Source: Planococcus sp. PAMC 21323
Lineage (GTDB): Bacteria; Bacillota; Bacilli; Bacillales_A; Planococcaceae
DNA length: 64,000 nt
NCBI RefSeq assembly: GCF_000785555.1
Contig: NZ_CP009129.1
Coordinates: 1,240,001 to 1,304,000, forward strand
Reading direction: 5' to 3'
Part shown: piece after piece, positions 42,967 through 51,630 of the stretch
Layout of the letters: each line of letters starts with the position of its first letter
Position numbering within the stretch: position 1 is the stretch's first letter
Position numbers and translations under genes: made by a program
Notes under the pieces: model-generated
The model's database searches: none
The model's input: only the letters and a program-made list of their open reading frames with translations
What the model was told of the DNA's origin: nothing

Positions 42967-42994
42967 ACTGACGGATATAAGTATCCAGGTCAGT
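42967..42994 (+). promoter_or_regulatory. Leader hairpin immediately upstream of the greA ribosome site
   Basis: ACTGAC (42967-42972) pairs with GTCAGT (42989-42994) and GGATA (42973-42977) with TATCC (42982-42986), leaving a 2-base bulge (AG) and a TAAG loop. It ends 5 bp before AAGGAG. A -10-like TATAAT lies at 42948-42953. There is no T-run, so a regulatory rather than terminator role is more likely. Confidence 0.5.
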
Positions 42995-43013
42995 AGTTGA
43001 AGGAGTGGGAAGA

Positions 43014-43490
43014 ATGGCTAACGATAAACAATTTCCAATGACAGCTGCAGGTAAGCAGAAGTTGGAAGATGAACTAGACTTTTTAAAAACGATTAAACGT
43101 AAAGAAGTGGTTGAACGAATTAAGATCGCGCGTGACTTTGGTGATTTGTCTGAGAACGCTGAGTACGACTCTGCAAAAGAAGATCAGGCTTTTGTAGAAG
43201 GTCGCATCTCGACACTTGAATCGATGATTCGCAATGCGGTTATCATAAATGAAAATGAATCAAATAAAGATGTCGTTCGTTTAGGAACGACGGTAACATT
43301 TATCGAAGTTCCAGATGGCGATCAAGAATCGTATACAATTGTGGGGTCAGCAGAAGCAGATCCTTTAGAAGGTCGTATTTCGAATGATTCTCCAATTGCC
43401 AAAAGCATGATCGGCCGCACTATTGGTGAGCACGTTAAAGTGTTAACTCCAGGTGGAGAAATGGAAATCAAAATTCTGGAAATCATGTAA
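43014..43490 (+). CDS. greA: Transcription elongation factor GreA
   Basis: 158-residue factor that rescues backtracked RNA polymerase by stimulating transcript cleavage. It has an N-terminal coiled coil (about 8-78) with the acidic tip [18 protein letters not shown] and a C-terminal FKBP-like domain. ATG at 43014 lies 8 bp after AAGGAG; the GTG at 43005 overlaps it. Confidence 0.97.
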   Translation: MANDKQFPMTAAGKQKLEDELDFLKTIKRKEVVERIKIARDFGDLSENAEYDSAKEDQAFVEGRISTLESMIRNAVIINENESNKDVVRLGTTVTFIEVPDGDQESYTIVGSAEADPLEGRISNDSPIAKSMIGRTIGEHVKVLTPGGEMEIKILEIM

Positions 43491-43492
43491 TC

Positions 43493-43530
43493 AAACGGCC
43501 ATTCTTTAATAAGAATGGCTGTTTCTCTTT
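43493..43530 (+). terminator. Intrinsic terminator after greA
   Basis: AAACGGCCATTCTT / AAGAATGGCTGTTT stem (one G-T pair) with loop TAAT, followed by CTCTTT. Confidence 0.85.
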
Positions 43531-43621
43531 ACCTAAATTAATTTGAAACGAAATTATAGTTAAAACGTCAAATTTGTCATATGGGTTTAATGGTAAACTA
43601 TAAAGAAAGGGGGGACATCCA

Positions 43622-44296
43622 ATGACTAACGAAGAAAAGCCGTATCCCTCTCGTTTGAAGAAAAAGAAAAATCGGTCAAACACGATTTTAAATATACTAA
43701 TCGGTTTGGTATTTGCATTGATCCTTATTATTGGTGTTTCGATGCTATTTAGCGGAGGTAATGAGCAGGCTCAAAAACCGGAAGCTATTATCATGACACC
43801 TGAAACCGATGACCAAACGAGTGATTCTGAAGAAACAGATGACGGCAAAAAAGAAACTGATGACCAAGATGAACTAACAGATGAAGAAAAAGAAGCTGCT
43901 AAAAAAGCTGAAGAGGAAAAAGAAAAAGAAGAGGCTATTAAAGGTGGGACCATTACACGTGAAGACTCTAGTGACCCAATTGTAGAAGAAACAGTAATCA
44001 ATACAAGCTGGGAGCCAATCGGCACTGAGCAAAAAGGTGACCATGTTTCTGTCTATCAAAAAAATTCACCAGATTGGAACGAAAAAGTCAAAGCGGTATC
44101 TTATGCAACAGGACTAGACGCTAATAATATGTACGTGATGATGATTAAAAACGGCGGTGGTCCGCAAAAATCAATCGCAACTGTGCAATCTAAAGATGAA
44201 TCAGAGAAATACCGTGTCCACTTAGAATGGATAGACGGCGAAGGCTGGAAACCAGTGAAAATGGACGTCTTAAACACCTTGAAAGGCGCCTACTAA
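43622..44296 (+). CDS. yrrS: DUF1510 membrane-anchored protein, YrrS-like
   Basis: 224 residues: a short basic cytoplasmic tail (PSRLKKKKNR), a transmembrane helix (about 24-43, LNILIGLVFALILIIGVSML), a highly acidic low-complexity linker (about 60-110, Glu/Asp/Lys-rich) and a C-terminal DUF1510 domain (about 130-224, INTSWEPIGTEQKGDHVSVY onward). Function unknown. B. subtilis yrrS is at the same locus, paired with pbpI, which is absent here. GAAAGGGGGG ribosome site. Confidence 0.87.
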   Translation: MTNEEKPYPSRLKKKKNRSNTILNILIGLVFALILIIGVSMLFSGGNEQAQKPEAIIMTPETDDQTSDSEETDDGKKETDDQDELTDEEKEAAKKAEEEKEKEEAIKGGTITREDSSDPIVEETVINTSWEPIGTEQKGDHVSVYQKNSPDWNEKVKAVSYATGLDANNMYVMMIKNGGGPQKSIATVQSKDESEKYRVHLEWIDGEGWKPVKMDVLNTLKGAY

Positions 44297-44311
44297 TAAG
44301 GCGTCTTTTTT
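44282..44311 (+). terminator. Intrinsic terminator after yrrS
   Basis: AAAGGCGCC / GGCGTCTTT stem overlapping the last codons, followed by a T-run. Confidence 0.8.
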
Positions 44312-44366
44312 ACGACTTTAAATCAGAAAAGGTAATAGGAATATTTGAGAGAAGAGGAATGGTCAA

Positions 44367-45071
44367 ATGAAAATCGGTGTAATCGGTGCGATGGAAGAAG
44401 AAGTTCAATTATTAAGAAGTAAGCTTGAAAGTGCACGAACAGAAGAAATTGCAAGCTGTGAATTTACATTAGGTACATATGATGGACAAGAAATTGTTTT
44501 ATTAAAAAGTGGTATTGGTAAAGTGAATGCTGCCATGTCTACAACGATTCTTCTTCAGCAATACCAACCGGATATTGTCATCAATATTGGTTCAGCAGGT
44601 GGGTTTGATGAAAGTCTTGAAGTTGGGGCAGTAGTGATTTCAGATGAGGTTCGCCACCATGATGTAGATGTTACCGTGTTTGGTTATGAAATGGGTCAAG
44701 TTCCACAAATGCCTGCCGCATTTGTTTCCAATGAAGAATTAATAGAACTTGCGATTAAAGCAGTAAAAGAGATGGGTGAACATGAATATGCAGTAGGCTT
44801 GATTGCGACTGGTGATTCGTTCATGAACGACCCAGAACGCGTTGCAAAAGTTCGTGAAAACTTCCCGACAATGAAAGCTGCAGAAATGGAAGCAGCAGCT
44901 GTTGCACAAGTGTGTTATCAGTTTGATGTAGCCTTTGTTGTGATTCGCGCGCTATCAGACATCGCTGGAAAAGAATCTTCAGTTTCATTTGATGAATTCT
45001 TACCAATGGCTGCGAAGCATTCAACTGAAATCGTCTTTAACGTTATTAGTAAATTAGCTTCACGTATTTAA
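44367..45071 (+). CDS. mtnN: 5'-methylthioadenosine/S-adenosylhomocysteine nucleosidase
   Basis: 234-residue enzyme that splits adenine from MTA and SAH, recycling SAM by-products. Catalytic residues are in [10 protein letters not shown] (Glu12), [12 protein letters not shown] and [10 protein letters not shown] (Asp). In B. subtilis it leads into the mccA-mccB reverse-transsulfuration genes; here it ends in a shared bidirectional terminator with pssA. Ribosome site GAGAAGAGGAAT. Confidence 0.97.
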   Translation: MKIGVIGAMEEEVQLLRSKLESARTEEIASCEFTLGTYDGQEIVLLKSGIGKVNAAMSTTILLQQYQPDIVINIGSAGGFDESLEVGAVVISDEVRHHDVDVTVFGYEMGQVPQMPAAFVSNEELIELAIKAVKEMGEHEYAVGLIATGDSFMNDPERVAKVRENFPTMKAAEMEAAAVAQVCYQFDVAFVVIRALSDIAGKESSVSFDEFLPMAAKHSTEIVFNVISKLASRI

Positions 45072-45096
45072 TCTAGTGAATAAAATTGACCAAAAT

Positions 45097-45137
45097 AAAA
45101 AAGCTGAGGACGTTAGCTCAACGTCTTCAGCTTTTAA
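45097..45137. terminator. Bidirectional terminator between mtnN and pssA
   Basis: AAAAGCTGAGGACGTT / AACGTCTTCAGCTTTT stem, with A-run and T-run on both sides. It includes the pssA stop codon. Confidence 0.92.
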
Positions 45138-45673
45138 ACTTTTTTTAATGTAAACGTACTGACCATTAATGAGGCACAAAGGATAAACAAGAACATATAA
45201 ACAACTGGTGAGAATATAGAAAGTCCGAAGTATGATAAAGTGACAACGGTTCCTGCAGCTGTAATTGGTAGCCCTGTAAAATATCCAGTGGATTCTGAGA
45301 TATTGAAACGTGCCAAACGGAAAGCACCGGCAGAAATATAGAACACGGTAAATGCCATACCTGCAACGCCAAAGTCAGATAACACGAGCTGATAGATTAA
45401 AATTGCAGGTGCAACGCCAAATGATAGAATATCGCTCATCGAGTCGAGTTGTTTGCCTAGGTCTGATTCTTGGTTGAATTTTCTTGCCACCATACCGTCA
45501 AAGCGGTCCAAAAAAGCGGCAATAAATATAAATAGCACACTATAGCTATAAGATCCATTTAAAGTTGCCATAAGTGAAGCTCCGCCAAACAGCATGTTTC
45601 CAACTGTAATGGTATTAGCGGTTTGCGACCTTAGCTTTTTTATGGTGTGATCCATTCTCTCTGTAATTAACAA
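45134..45673 (-). CDS. pssA: CDP-diacylglycerol-serine O-phosphatidyltransferase
   Basis: 179-residue integral membrane enzyme making phosphatidylserine. The CDP-alcohol phosphotransferase motif D-G-(x)2-A-R-(x)8-G-(x)3-D-(x)3-D is present (LDRFDGMVARKF ... GKQLDSMSD). About five further transmembrane helices follow. The start is TTG at 45673, with AAGGAG 9 bp upstream on the minus strand; an ATG six codons in has no good ribosome site. It is divergent from psd, encoding the next enzyme. Confidence 0.9.
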   Translation of the reverse strand: MLITERMDHTIKKLRSQTANTITVGNMLFGGASLMATLNGSYSYSVLFIFIAAFLDRFDGMVARKFNQESDLGKQLDSMSDILSFGVAPAILIYQLVLSDFGVAGMAFTVFYISAGAFRLARFNISESTGYFTGLPITAAGTVVTLSYFGLSIFSPVVYMFLFILCASLMVSTFTLKKV

Positions 45674-45767
45674 TGGAAAACACTCCTTCTTTTTGAAAAC
45701 TTGTTCACTCTATTATACTGCGAAAGGTAAAAAAATGGTAGACTATTTTAGCAACGGAGGCATCTCT

Positions 45768-46541
45768 ATGAAAAAATACTTGTACCAACGCTCGATAGAA
45801 CTAACGAACGGCGCTTTTACTTCAACGATAATTCGTCAATTTGCAAAGTCAGCCAAAAGTCGTCGGTTTATACCAGGCTATATAAAGACTTATCAAATCG
45901 AAAAACAGGATATAGAACAACCATTAGAAAGTTTCCCGACACTTCATGATTTTTTTATACGTAAACTAACAAAAGATAGTCGTCCAATTTCTGAGAATGC
46001 AGTTGTTTCTCCTGTGGATGGAAAAATTGAAATTGCTGGAGATTTGCAAGAAGGCATAGAGTTTCTCGTTAAAGGACAACAGTATTCTTTAATGAATTTG
46101 TTAGGAGACCAAGAATTGGCGAAACAATACCAAAATGGCAAATATGTAGTGCTATATTTGTCGCCTGCCGATTACCATCGTATTCACAGCCCAGTAAACG
46201 GCAAAGTGATAAAACAATTTATACGCGGGAAAAAGTCATATCCAGTAAACGCAGCTGGTCTACAGTATGGAAAAGCCCCACTTAGCGGTAATTACCGGAT
46301 GATTACTGAATTAGAAACCGAATTTGGCAACATGCTGGTTGTTAAAGTTGGTGCGATGTTTGTTAATTCTATTATGCTAACGGAATTGGAGAGTGACTGG
46401 AAAAAGGGCAGCGAAGTAGGCTATTTTAGTTTTGGGTCTACGGTTGTGTTATTTTTCGAGGAGAATTCTATCAAATTTGTCGAAGATATGTCTAATGGAC
46501 AACGGATCAGGGTGGGAGAAGCGGTAGGAAATATGGTATAA
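45768..46541 (+). CDS. psd: Phosphatidylserine decarboxylase proenzyme
   Basis: 257-residue enzyme converting phosphatidylserine to phosphatidylethanolamine. It self-cleaves at a serine to create a pyruvoyl group; the site is FSFGSTVVLFF near the C-terminus (GST motif). Catalytic histidine regions VVSPVDGKI and YLSPADYHRIHSPVNG are present. ATG at 45768 follows CGGAGG; longer readings cover the intergenic promoter region. It forms a head-to-head pair with pssA. Confidence 0.95.
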   Translation: MKKYLYQRSIELTNGAFTSTIIRQFAKSAKSRRFIPGYIKTYQIEKQDIEQPLESFPTLHDFFIRKLTKDSRPISENAVVSPVDGKIEIAGDLQEGIEFLVKGQQYSLMNLLGDQELAKQYQNGKYVVLYLSPADYHRIHSPVNGKVIKQFIRGKKSYPVNAAGLQYGKAPLSGNYRMITELETEFGNMLVVKVGAMFVNSIMLTELESDWKKGSEVGYFSFGSTVVLFFEENSIKFVEDMSNGQRIRVGEAVGNMV

Positions 46542-46579
46542 TCAATAGAATTAAGTTCGGGAAACAGGAGTGAGTAGCA

Positions 46580-47101
46580 GTGTATCAAAAATTTGTACCA
46601 AGTGAATATGTAAAAGAAGTATTTGATATCAAACCAGAAACTTTGATTGAAAAGAATATTAAAGGCATCATTACAGATTTGGATAACACCCTTGTCGAAT
46701 GGGATCGTCCAGATGCAACGCCGAAATTAATAGACTGGTTAAAATCGATGAAAGATGCCGGTATTCAAGTAGTGATCGTTTCTAACAATAACGAATTGCG
46801 CGTCAAGTCGTTTGCAGATCCATTAGGAATTCCGTTTATATACCAAGCGCGTAAACCAATGGGGCGTGCTTTCCGAAAAGCGCTACGCATTATGGAAGCA
46901 AAAAGCGATCAAGTGGTTGTTATTGGAGATCAAATGCTGACGGATATTTTCGGGGGTAATTTGAACAAAATGCATACCATTCTTGTATTGCCTGTAGCTC
47001 AATCGGACGGCTTTTTTACTCGTTTCAATCGAAAAGTCGAACGCAAAATTATGAAGAAATTGAAAGACAAAGGACAATTAATGTGGGAGGAAAAAAATTG
47101 A
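46580..47101 (+). CDS. yqeG: YqeG, HAD-superfamily phosphatase
   Basis: 173-residue HAD subfamily IIIA hydrolase. Motif I TDLDNTLVEWD, motif II VVIVSNNNE and motif III with KPMGRAFRKAL ... VVIGDQMLTDIFGGN are complete. Substrate not established. It heads the overlapping yqeG-yqeH-aroE-yhbY-nadD-yqeK-rsfS-yqeM operon; its stop overlaps the yqeH start. Confidence 0.93.
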   Translation: MYQKFVPSEYVKEVFDIKPETLIEKNIKGIITDLDNTLVEWDRPDATPKLIDWLKSMKDAGIQVVIVSNNNELRVKSFADPLGIPFIYQARKPMGRAFRKALRIMEAKSDQVVVIGDQMLTDIFGGNLNKMHTILVLPVAQSDGFFTRFNRKVERKIMKKLKDKGQLMWEEKN

Positions 47102-48201
47102 GTGAAATGCCAACTTGCATCGGATGCGGTGTACAGATTCAAACTGAAAATAAAGAAGAGGTAGGATACGCTCCGCCATCTTCATTAGAAAAAGAAGAAA
47201 TTATTTGTCAGCGTTGTTTCCGTCTAAAAAATTACAATGAACTTCAACCGGTATCATTAACGGATGATGATTTTCTACGGATTTTAAACGGCTTAGGTGA
47301 GCGCGATGGTTTAATCGTCAAAATCGTTGATATTTTTGATTTTAACGGCAGCTGGCTTCCGGGTCTTCACCGTTTTGTAGGGAACAATGATATTTTGCTG
47401 ATTGCCAATAAAGCGGATTTATTGCCCAAGTCAGTTAAACAACATAAATTAATCAACTGGATGAAACAAGAAGCTAAAAAATTAGGGTTAAAACCGATTG
47501 ACGTATTAACGGTAAGTGCTCACAGAGGAACTGGAGTTCCAGAAGCGATGGAAGCAATTGAAAAATACCGCAAAGGCAAAGATGTTTATGTGGTCGGCTG
47601 TACAAATGTTGGGAAATCCACATTTATCAACCGTGTCATTAAACAAGCAACTGGCCAATCAGATGTCATTACAACTTCTCATTTCCCAGGGACAACATTG
47701 GATATGATTGAAATCCCATTGGATGATAAGCGCTCGTTGTTTGATACTCCAGGAATCATCAATCATCACCAATTAGCTCATCACTTAAAAACTGCGGATT
47801 TGAAGCAAATTATGCCGAAAAAAGAAATTAAACCGCGTGTTTTCCAGTTGAATGCAGAGCAAACTTTATTTGTAGGCGGATTAGCGCGTTTTGACTTTAT
47901 AAAAGGTGAACGCTCTTCTTTCACTGTTCATATTGCGAATGATTTACCAATTCACCGTACGAAACTGGATAATGCAGATGCTTTATATGCGCAACATTTA
48001 GGCGATATGTTAGCACCCCCTTCAGCGGAATACAAAGACGATTTTCCTGAGTTGGTACGTCATGAATTTAGCATTAAAGATGCAAAAACCGACATTGTGT
48101 TTTCTGGACTTGGTTGGATTACAATTCAGCACGGCAACGCAATCGTAGCAGCACATGCACCTAAAGGTGTGGAAGTTATTTTACGCCCATCGTTAATCTA
48201 G
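47098..48201 (+). CDS. yqeH: YqeH, circularly permuted GTPase for 30S assembly
   Basis: 367-residue GTPase needed for small-subunit biogenesis. The N-terminal zinc finger has CIGCG and CQRC pairs. Permuted G motifs: G4 NKADLLPK and G5 SAHRG come before G1 GCTNVGKST and G3 DTPGI; a C-terminal NIF-like domain follows. The start is TTG at 47098 (7 bp after GGGAGG), overlapping the yqeG stop; an ATG 3 codons in is the alternative. Confidence 0.95.
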   Translation: MSEMPTCIGCGVQIQTENKEEVGYAPPSSLEKEEIICQRCFRLKNYNELQPVSLTDDDFLRILNGLGERDGLIVKIVDIFDFNGSWLPGLHRFVGNNDILLIANKADLLPKSVKQHKLINWMKQEAKKLGLKPIDVLTVSAHRGTGVPEAMEAIEKYRKGKDVYVVGCTNVGKSTFINRVIKQATGQSDVITTSHFPGTTLDMIEIPLDDKRSLFDTPGIINHHQLAHHLKTADLKQIMPKKEIKPRVFQLNAEQTLFVGGLARFDFIKGERSSFTVHIANDLPIHRTKLDNADALYAQHLGDMLAPPSAEYKDDFPELVRHEFSIKDAKTDIVFSGLGWITIQHGNAIVAAHAPKGVEVILRPSLI

Positions 48202-48212
48202 GAGGTTTTCAG

Positions 48213-49040
48213 ATGAAGAAATGGTATGCAGTGATCGGTGATCCAATTTCCCATTCACTATCCCCGTTCATGCACGAAACGTGGTTTGCTGAACATGATA
48301 TTGATGCAGCATATCTTCCAATCCATGTCGAACCTTCTCAGCTTGAAAAGTCATTTGAAGCGATGAAAACTTTGGGGATTAGTGGATTTAATATCACGCT
48401 CCCACATAAGCAATCCATCGTTCCATTACTTGGCAAGTTAGAAGAAAGTGCGATGCAAATGAATACTGTGAATACGGTAAGTTTAGATGGAGCGGATTAT
48501 GCTGGATCGAATACGGATGGTGATGGCTTTGTTCGGTCATTACTTGTTCATTCAGTCGATAAGGCATCTAAAGTGTTGTTAATTGGAGCAGGTGGAGCGG
48601 CAAGAGGCATAGCATTTGCTTTGCAGCGCGCTGGATTTACGGATGTTACAATTACAAACCGGACGTATCGTCGCGCAGAAGAGCTCGCGGCAGATACAAA
48701 TGCTTCAGCCATTACGCTAATAGAATCAGAAGAACGGTTAGCTGACTTTGCGATTTTAATCCAAACAACTTCAGTTGGTTTAGCTTCAGGTGAAGCTTTA
48801 CCGATTTCTTTAGATCGAGTCAAGGCGGGGACATTGGTAACGGATATCATTTACAATCCACTTGAAACACCTTTTTTGAAAAAAGCACAAGAGAAAAGTT
48901 GTATCACGGTAAATGGTGTTGGTATGTTCGTTTATCAAGGTGCAATTGCATTTGAAAAATGGACAGGGATCAAACCAGATACAGAAAAAATGATCAAATT
49001 GATTACAGAAAAACTAGGAGGCACTTATGTTAACAACTAA
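48213..49040 (+). CDS. aroE: Shikimate dehydrogenase (NADP+)
   Basis: 275-residue enzyme reducing 3-dehydroshikimate to shikimate. Shikimate-binding ISHSLSPFMHE and catalytic Lys in NITLPHKQSIV; the NADP fold has LIGAGGAARGIAFAL and TNRTYRRAE. GGAGGTTTTC ribosome site. It overlaps the next gene by 14 bases. Confidence 0.97.
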   Translation: MKKWYAVIGDPISHSLSPFMHETWFAEHDIDAAYLPIHVEPSQLEKSFEAMKTLGISGFNITLPHKQSIVPLLGKLEESAMQMNTVNTVSLDGADYAGSNTDGDGFVRSLLVHSVDKASKVLLIGAGGAARGIAFALQRAGFTDVTITNRTYRRAEELAADTNASAITLIESEERLADFAILIQTTSVGLASGEALPISLDRVKAGTLVTDIIYNPLETPFLKKAQEKSCITVNGVGMFVYQGAIAFEKWTGIKPDTEKMIKLITEKLGGTYVNN

Positions 49041-49326
49041 ACAAAAAAGCTTTTTGAAAAGCGAAGCACATCATCTTGCACCAATTTTCCAGGTAGGTAA
49101 AGGCGGCGTCAGTGATGCGATGCTCGTTCAAATTAAAGAAGCGTTAGAAAAACGTGAATTGGTTAAAATTAGCATTCTTCAAAACAATGAAGATGGCAAA
49201 GACGAAGTAGCAAAAGCTCTAGCAAAAGGTACAAAATCTCAATTGGTTCAATTAATTGGCCATACGGTCGTTCTTTATAAACAATCGGTCAACAACAAAC
49301 GAATCGAGTTACCAGTTAAAAGATGA
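49027..49326 (+). CDS. yhbY: YhbY-family CRM-domain RNA-binding protein
   Basis: 99-residue single CRM domain (LKSEAHHLAPIFQVGKGGVSDAMLVQI), with the RNA-binding GxxG-like loop in VGKGGVS. It associates with pre-50S particles in bacteria and relates to chloroplast splicing factors. Its start lies inside aroE after CTAGGAGGC, and it overlaps nadD by 4 bases. B. subtilis name YqeI. Confidence 0.94.
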   Translation: MLTTKQKSFLKSEAHHLAPIFQVGKGGVSDAMLVQIKEALEKRELVKISILQNNEDGKDEVAKALAKGTKSQLVQLIGHTVVLYKQSVNNKRIELPVKR

Positions 49327-49910
49327 AGAAAGTAGGGATTTTAGGCGGAACTTTTAATCCGCCTCATCTCGGCCATTTGATCATGGCGAATGAAGCACTT
49401 TTCGCAGCAGGATTAGATGAAGTTCGTTTTATGCCGAATTATATTGCACCCCATAAAGAAGTTGCAGGCGCTAGTGCCGAGCAACGACTAGCAATGACCG
49501 AGTTGGCGATTCTAAATCATCCTCAGTTTAAAGTGGAAGACTTCGAGATTAAAAATGGTGGCGTTTCTTATTCATTTGATACATTGACTAAACTCATCGA
49601 ACAAGAACCTGATGTGAAATTTTATTTTATTATCGGGGGAGATATGATCGAAGGATTGTCAACGTGGCATCGTATAGATGAGTTGGTAAAGTTGATCGGC
49701 TTTATTGGGGTGAACCGTCCAGGTTATAATACAGAGACGCCTTATCCGGTAATGATGATTAGTTCACCAGAAGTCTTGTTATCATCAACAATGTTAAGAG
49801 AACGTGCTGCCGAAAATCGATCACTTTTATATTTGGTGCCGGATAAAGTAGAAGCTTATATTCGAAAGGAGCGTTTATATGGATCACAATCAAATGCTTC
49901 AGACAGTTAA
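49323..49910 (+). CDS. nadD: Nicotinate-nucleotide adenylyltransferase
   Basis: 195-residue enzyme making deamido-NAD from nicotinate mononucleotide and ATP. Nucleotidyltransferase motif GGTFNPPHLGHL and the C-terminal LLSSTMLRERA segment are present. Overlaps yhbY by 4 and yqeK by 32 bases. It is the only NAD-pathway gene in the window and is not adjacent to the regulator niaR. Confidence 0.97.
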   Translation: MKKVGILGGTFNPPHLGHLIMANEALFAAGLDEVRFMPNYIAPHKEVAGASAEQRLAMTELAILNHPQFKVEDFEIKNGGVSYSFDTLTKLIEQEPDVKFYFIIGGDMIEGLSTWHRIDELVKLIGFIGVNRPGYNTETPYPVMMISSPEVLLSSTMLRERAAENRSLLYLVPDKVEAYIRKERLYGSQSNASDS

Positions 49911-50454
49911 AGAAAGACTTCCTGAAAACCGATATACGCATGTGCTAGGTGTAGTAGAAACCGCTGTTGACTTGGCTAAGAGATTTGCGGTTTCTGAGTC
50001 TAATGCAAAAACTGCTGCAATTTTACATGATGTAGCGAAATTTTCAGATCGAGACTGGATGAAATCGATAATTGTTTCAGAAAAAATGGATCCTTTATTG
50101 CTCGAATATCATGCTGAACTTTGGCATGCTCCTGTAGGCGCTTATTTAGCTAAAACTGAATTTGGTGTCGAAGATGAAGATATACTGAATGCAATTCGTT
50201 ACCACACGACCGGGCGAGAAAGCATGTCTGATTTGGAAAAAGTCGTTTATATTGCAGATTTGGTCGAACCGAACCGCAAATTTTCAGGTGTTGAAGAATT
50301 GCGACAATTAAAAGAACGCGGATTGGATGTTATGATGGAAGCCTCGATCAAACATTCCATCGAATTTTTAGAATCGAAAAATCAACCGGTATTTCCGGAT
50401 TCACTGAAGTGTTTTAATGGCTTCGTGCAACAGAAAGGGAAAGTGAAAGAATGA
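49879..50454 (+). CDS. yqeK: YqeK, HD-domain (symmetrical Ap4A) phosphohydrolase
   Basis: 191-residue HD protein (YTHVLGVVETAVDLA, AAILHDVAKFSDRDW, HAPVGAYLA, ADLVEPNRKF). YqeK proteins of Gram-positives cleave diadenosine tetraphosphate to ADP. The ATG at 49879 follows AAAGGAGCG within nadD. Overlaps rsfS by 4 bases. Confidence 0.93.
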   Translation: MDHNQMLQTVKERLPENRYTHVLGVVETAVDLAKRFAVSESNAKTAAILHDVAKFSDRDWMKSIIVSEKMDPLLLEYHAELWHAPVGAYLAKTEFGVEDEDILNAIRYHTTGRESMSDLEKVVYIADLVEPNRKFSGVEELRQLKERGLDVMMEASIKHSIEFLESKNQPVFPDSLKCFNGFVQQKGKVKE

Positions 50455-50789
50455 CTAAAGAAACTTTACTACAAGTAGCGTATAACGCAGCAGAAGATAA
50501 AAAAGCAGAAGATATCGTTGTATTGAATATGGAGGGAATTTCGTTACTAGCTGACTATTTTGTCATCTGTACAGGGAATTCTGATCGCCAAGTTCAATCA
50601 ATCGCAAAAGAAATTATGGATAAAGCACATGAAGAAGGTCATGAAGTGAAAAGCATCGAAGGATTTGATTCAGCACGTTGGATCTTAGTAGATCTTGGTG
50701 ACGTTGTTGCTCATGTATTCCATAAAGACGAACGCTCGTATTATAACCTTGAACGTCTGTGGAGAGAAGCTCCGCAAATGGAAATATGA
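50451..50789 (+). CDS. rsfS: RsfS, ribosomal silencing factor
   Basis: 112-residue protein that binds L14 and blocks subunit joining under starvation. Family segments EDIVVLNMEGISLLADYFVICTG, VKSIEGFDSARWILVDLGDVVAHVFH and YYNLERLW are present. Overlaps both neighbours by 4 bases. Confidence 0.96.
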   Translation: MTKETLLQVAYNAAEDKKAEDIVVLNMEGISLLADYFVICTGNSDRQVQSIAKEIMDKAHEEGHEVKSIEGFDSARWILVDLGDVVAHVFHKDERSYYNLERLWREAPQMEI

Positions 50790-51508
50790 ACTACGGAAAA
50801 TTTGCCGCAGTCTATGATGGGCTGATGGAAGATATTCCTTACGAAGAGTATGTGGAGTGGGTCGCTTCCCATGTTGCATCTGGCAAATTGCTAGATGTGG
50901 CGTGTGGGACGGGCACATTGTCACAGCTTTTTGCTGAAATGGGCTATGACGTAACTGCTAGTGATTTGTCTGAAGACATGTTAACGGTGGCTAATCAACG
51001 GTTCCAAAAAGCAAACCAGGCAATTCCAGTGCTTCAATTGTCTATGGATAATTTAGAAGGTTTAAGTGGATTTGATATTGTAACTATCGCAATTGACTCC
51101 CTTAATTATTTGCAGAGCGAAAAACAAGTTCAGCAAACTTTCAAAGAAGTTTATGATGCTTTAAATGTTGGGGGCCATTTTTTCTTTGATGTCCATTCTG
51201 TTTTTAAAGTAGATATGGTTTTTATGGACAGTCCTTTTGTTTATGATGCTGAAGAAATCGCTTATATTTGGCATACCGAGCCAGGTCAAACGCCTCATAG
51301 TGTCATTCACGATATGACTTTTTTTGTTCGTCAAACTGACTTATTCGAGCGATTTGAAGAAACACATGAACAACGCACTTTTTCAGTAGAAGTTTATAGA
51401 AAGTGGCTAGAAGCGGCTGGATTTACTGTGGAATCTGTTACAGCAGATTTTTCAGACCAATCTCCTGACGATGAAAGTGAACGTGTTTTCTTTTACGCAA
51501 AAAAATGA
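50786..51508 (+). CDS. yqeM: YqeM, SAM-dependent methyltransferase
   Basis: 240-residue class I methyltransferase (MNYGKFAAVYDGLMEDIPYEEY) with SAM motif LLDVACGTGTLSQLFAE and DLSEDMLTVA. Substrate unknown. The ATG at 50786 overlaps the rsfS stop (ATGA); a longer reading adds nine residues inside rsfS without a ribosome site. Last gene of the operon. In B. subtilis comER lies beyond, divergent; it is missing here. Confidence 0.9.
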   Translation: MNYGKFAAVYDGLMEDIPYEEYVEWVASHVASGKLLDVACGTGTLSQLFAEMGYDVTASDLSEDMLTVANQRFQKANQAIPVLQLSMDNLEGLSGFDIVTIAIDSLNYLQSEKQVQQTFKEVYDALNVGGHFFFDVHSVFKVDMVFMDSPFVYDAEEIAYIWHTEPGQTPHSVIHDMTFFVRQTDLFERFEETHEQRTFSVEVYRKWLEAAGFTVESVTADFSDQSPDDESERVFFYAKK

Positions 51509-51511
51509 CTT

Positions 51512-51543
51512 AAACCACCTCCATCATGCAGGTGGTTTTTGTT
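51512..51543 (+). terminator. Intrinsic terminator after yqeM
   Basis: AAACCACCT / AGGTGGTTT stem with a 9-base loop and T-run. Confidence 0.9.
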
Positions 51544-51630
51544 TGTTTCACGATAGACAAAGATCTTCTAATTATTATATAATTCAAACAGCTTCTATTT
51601 AATTGCCTTCTGAAGAAACGAGGAATGTTA

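Noticed and set aside
43771-44025. Serine-rich open frame antisense to yrrS
   Set aside because: It is the complement of the Glu/Asp/Lys-rich linker of YrrS; low-complexity artefact.
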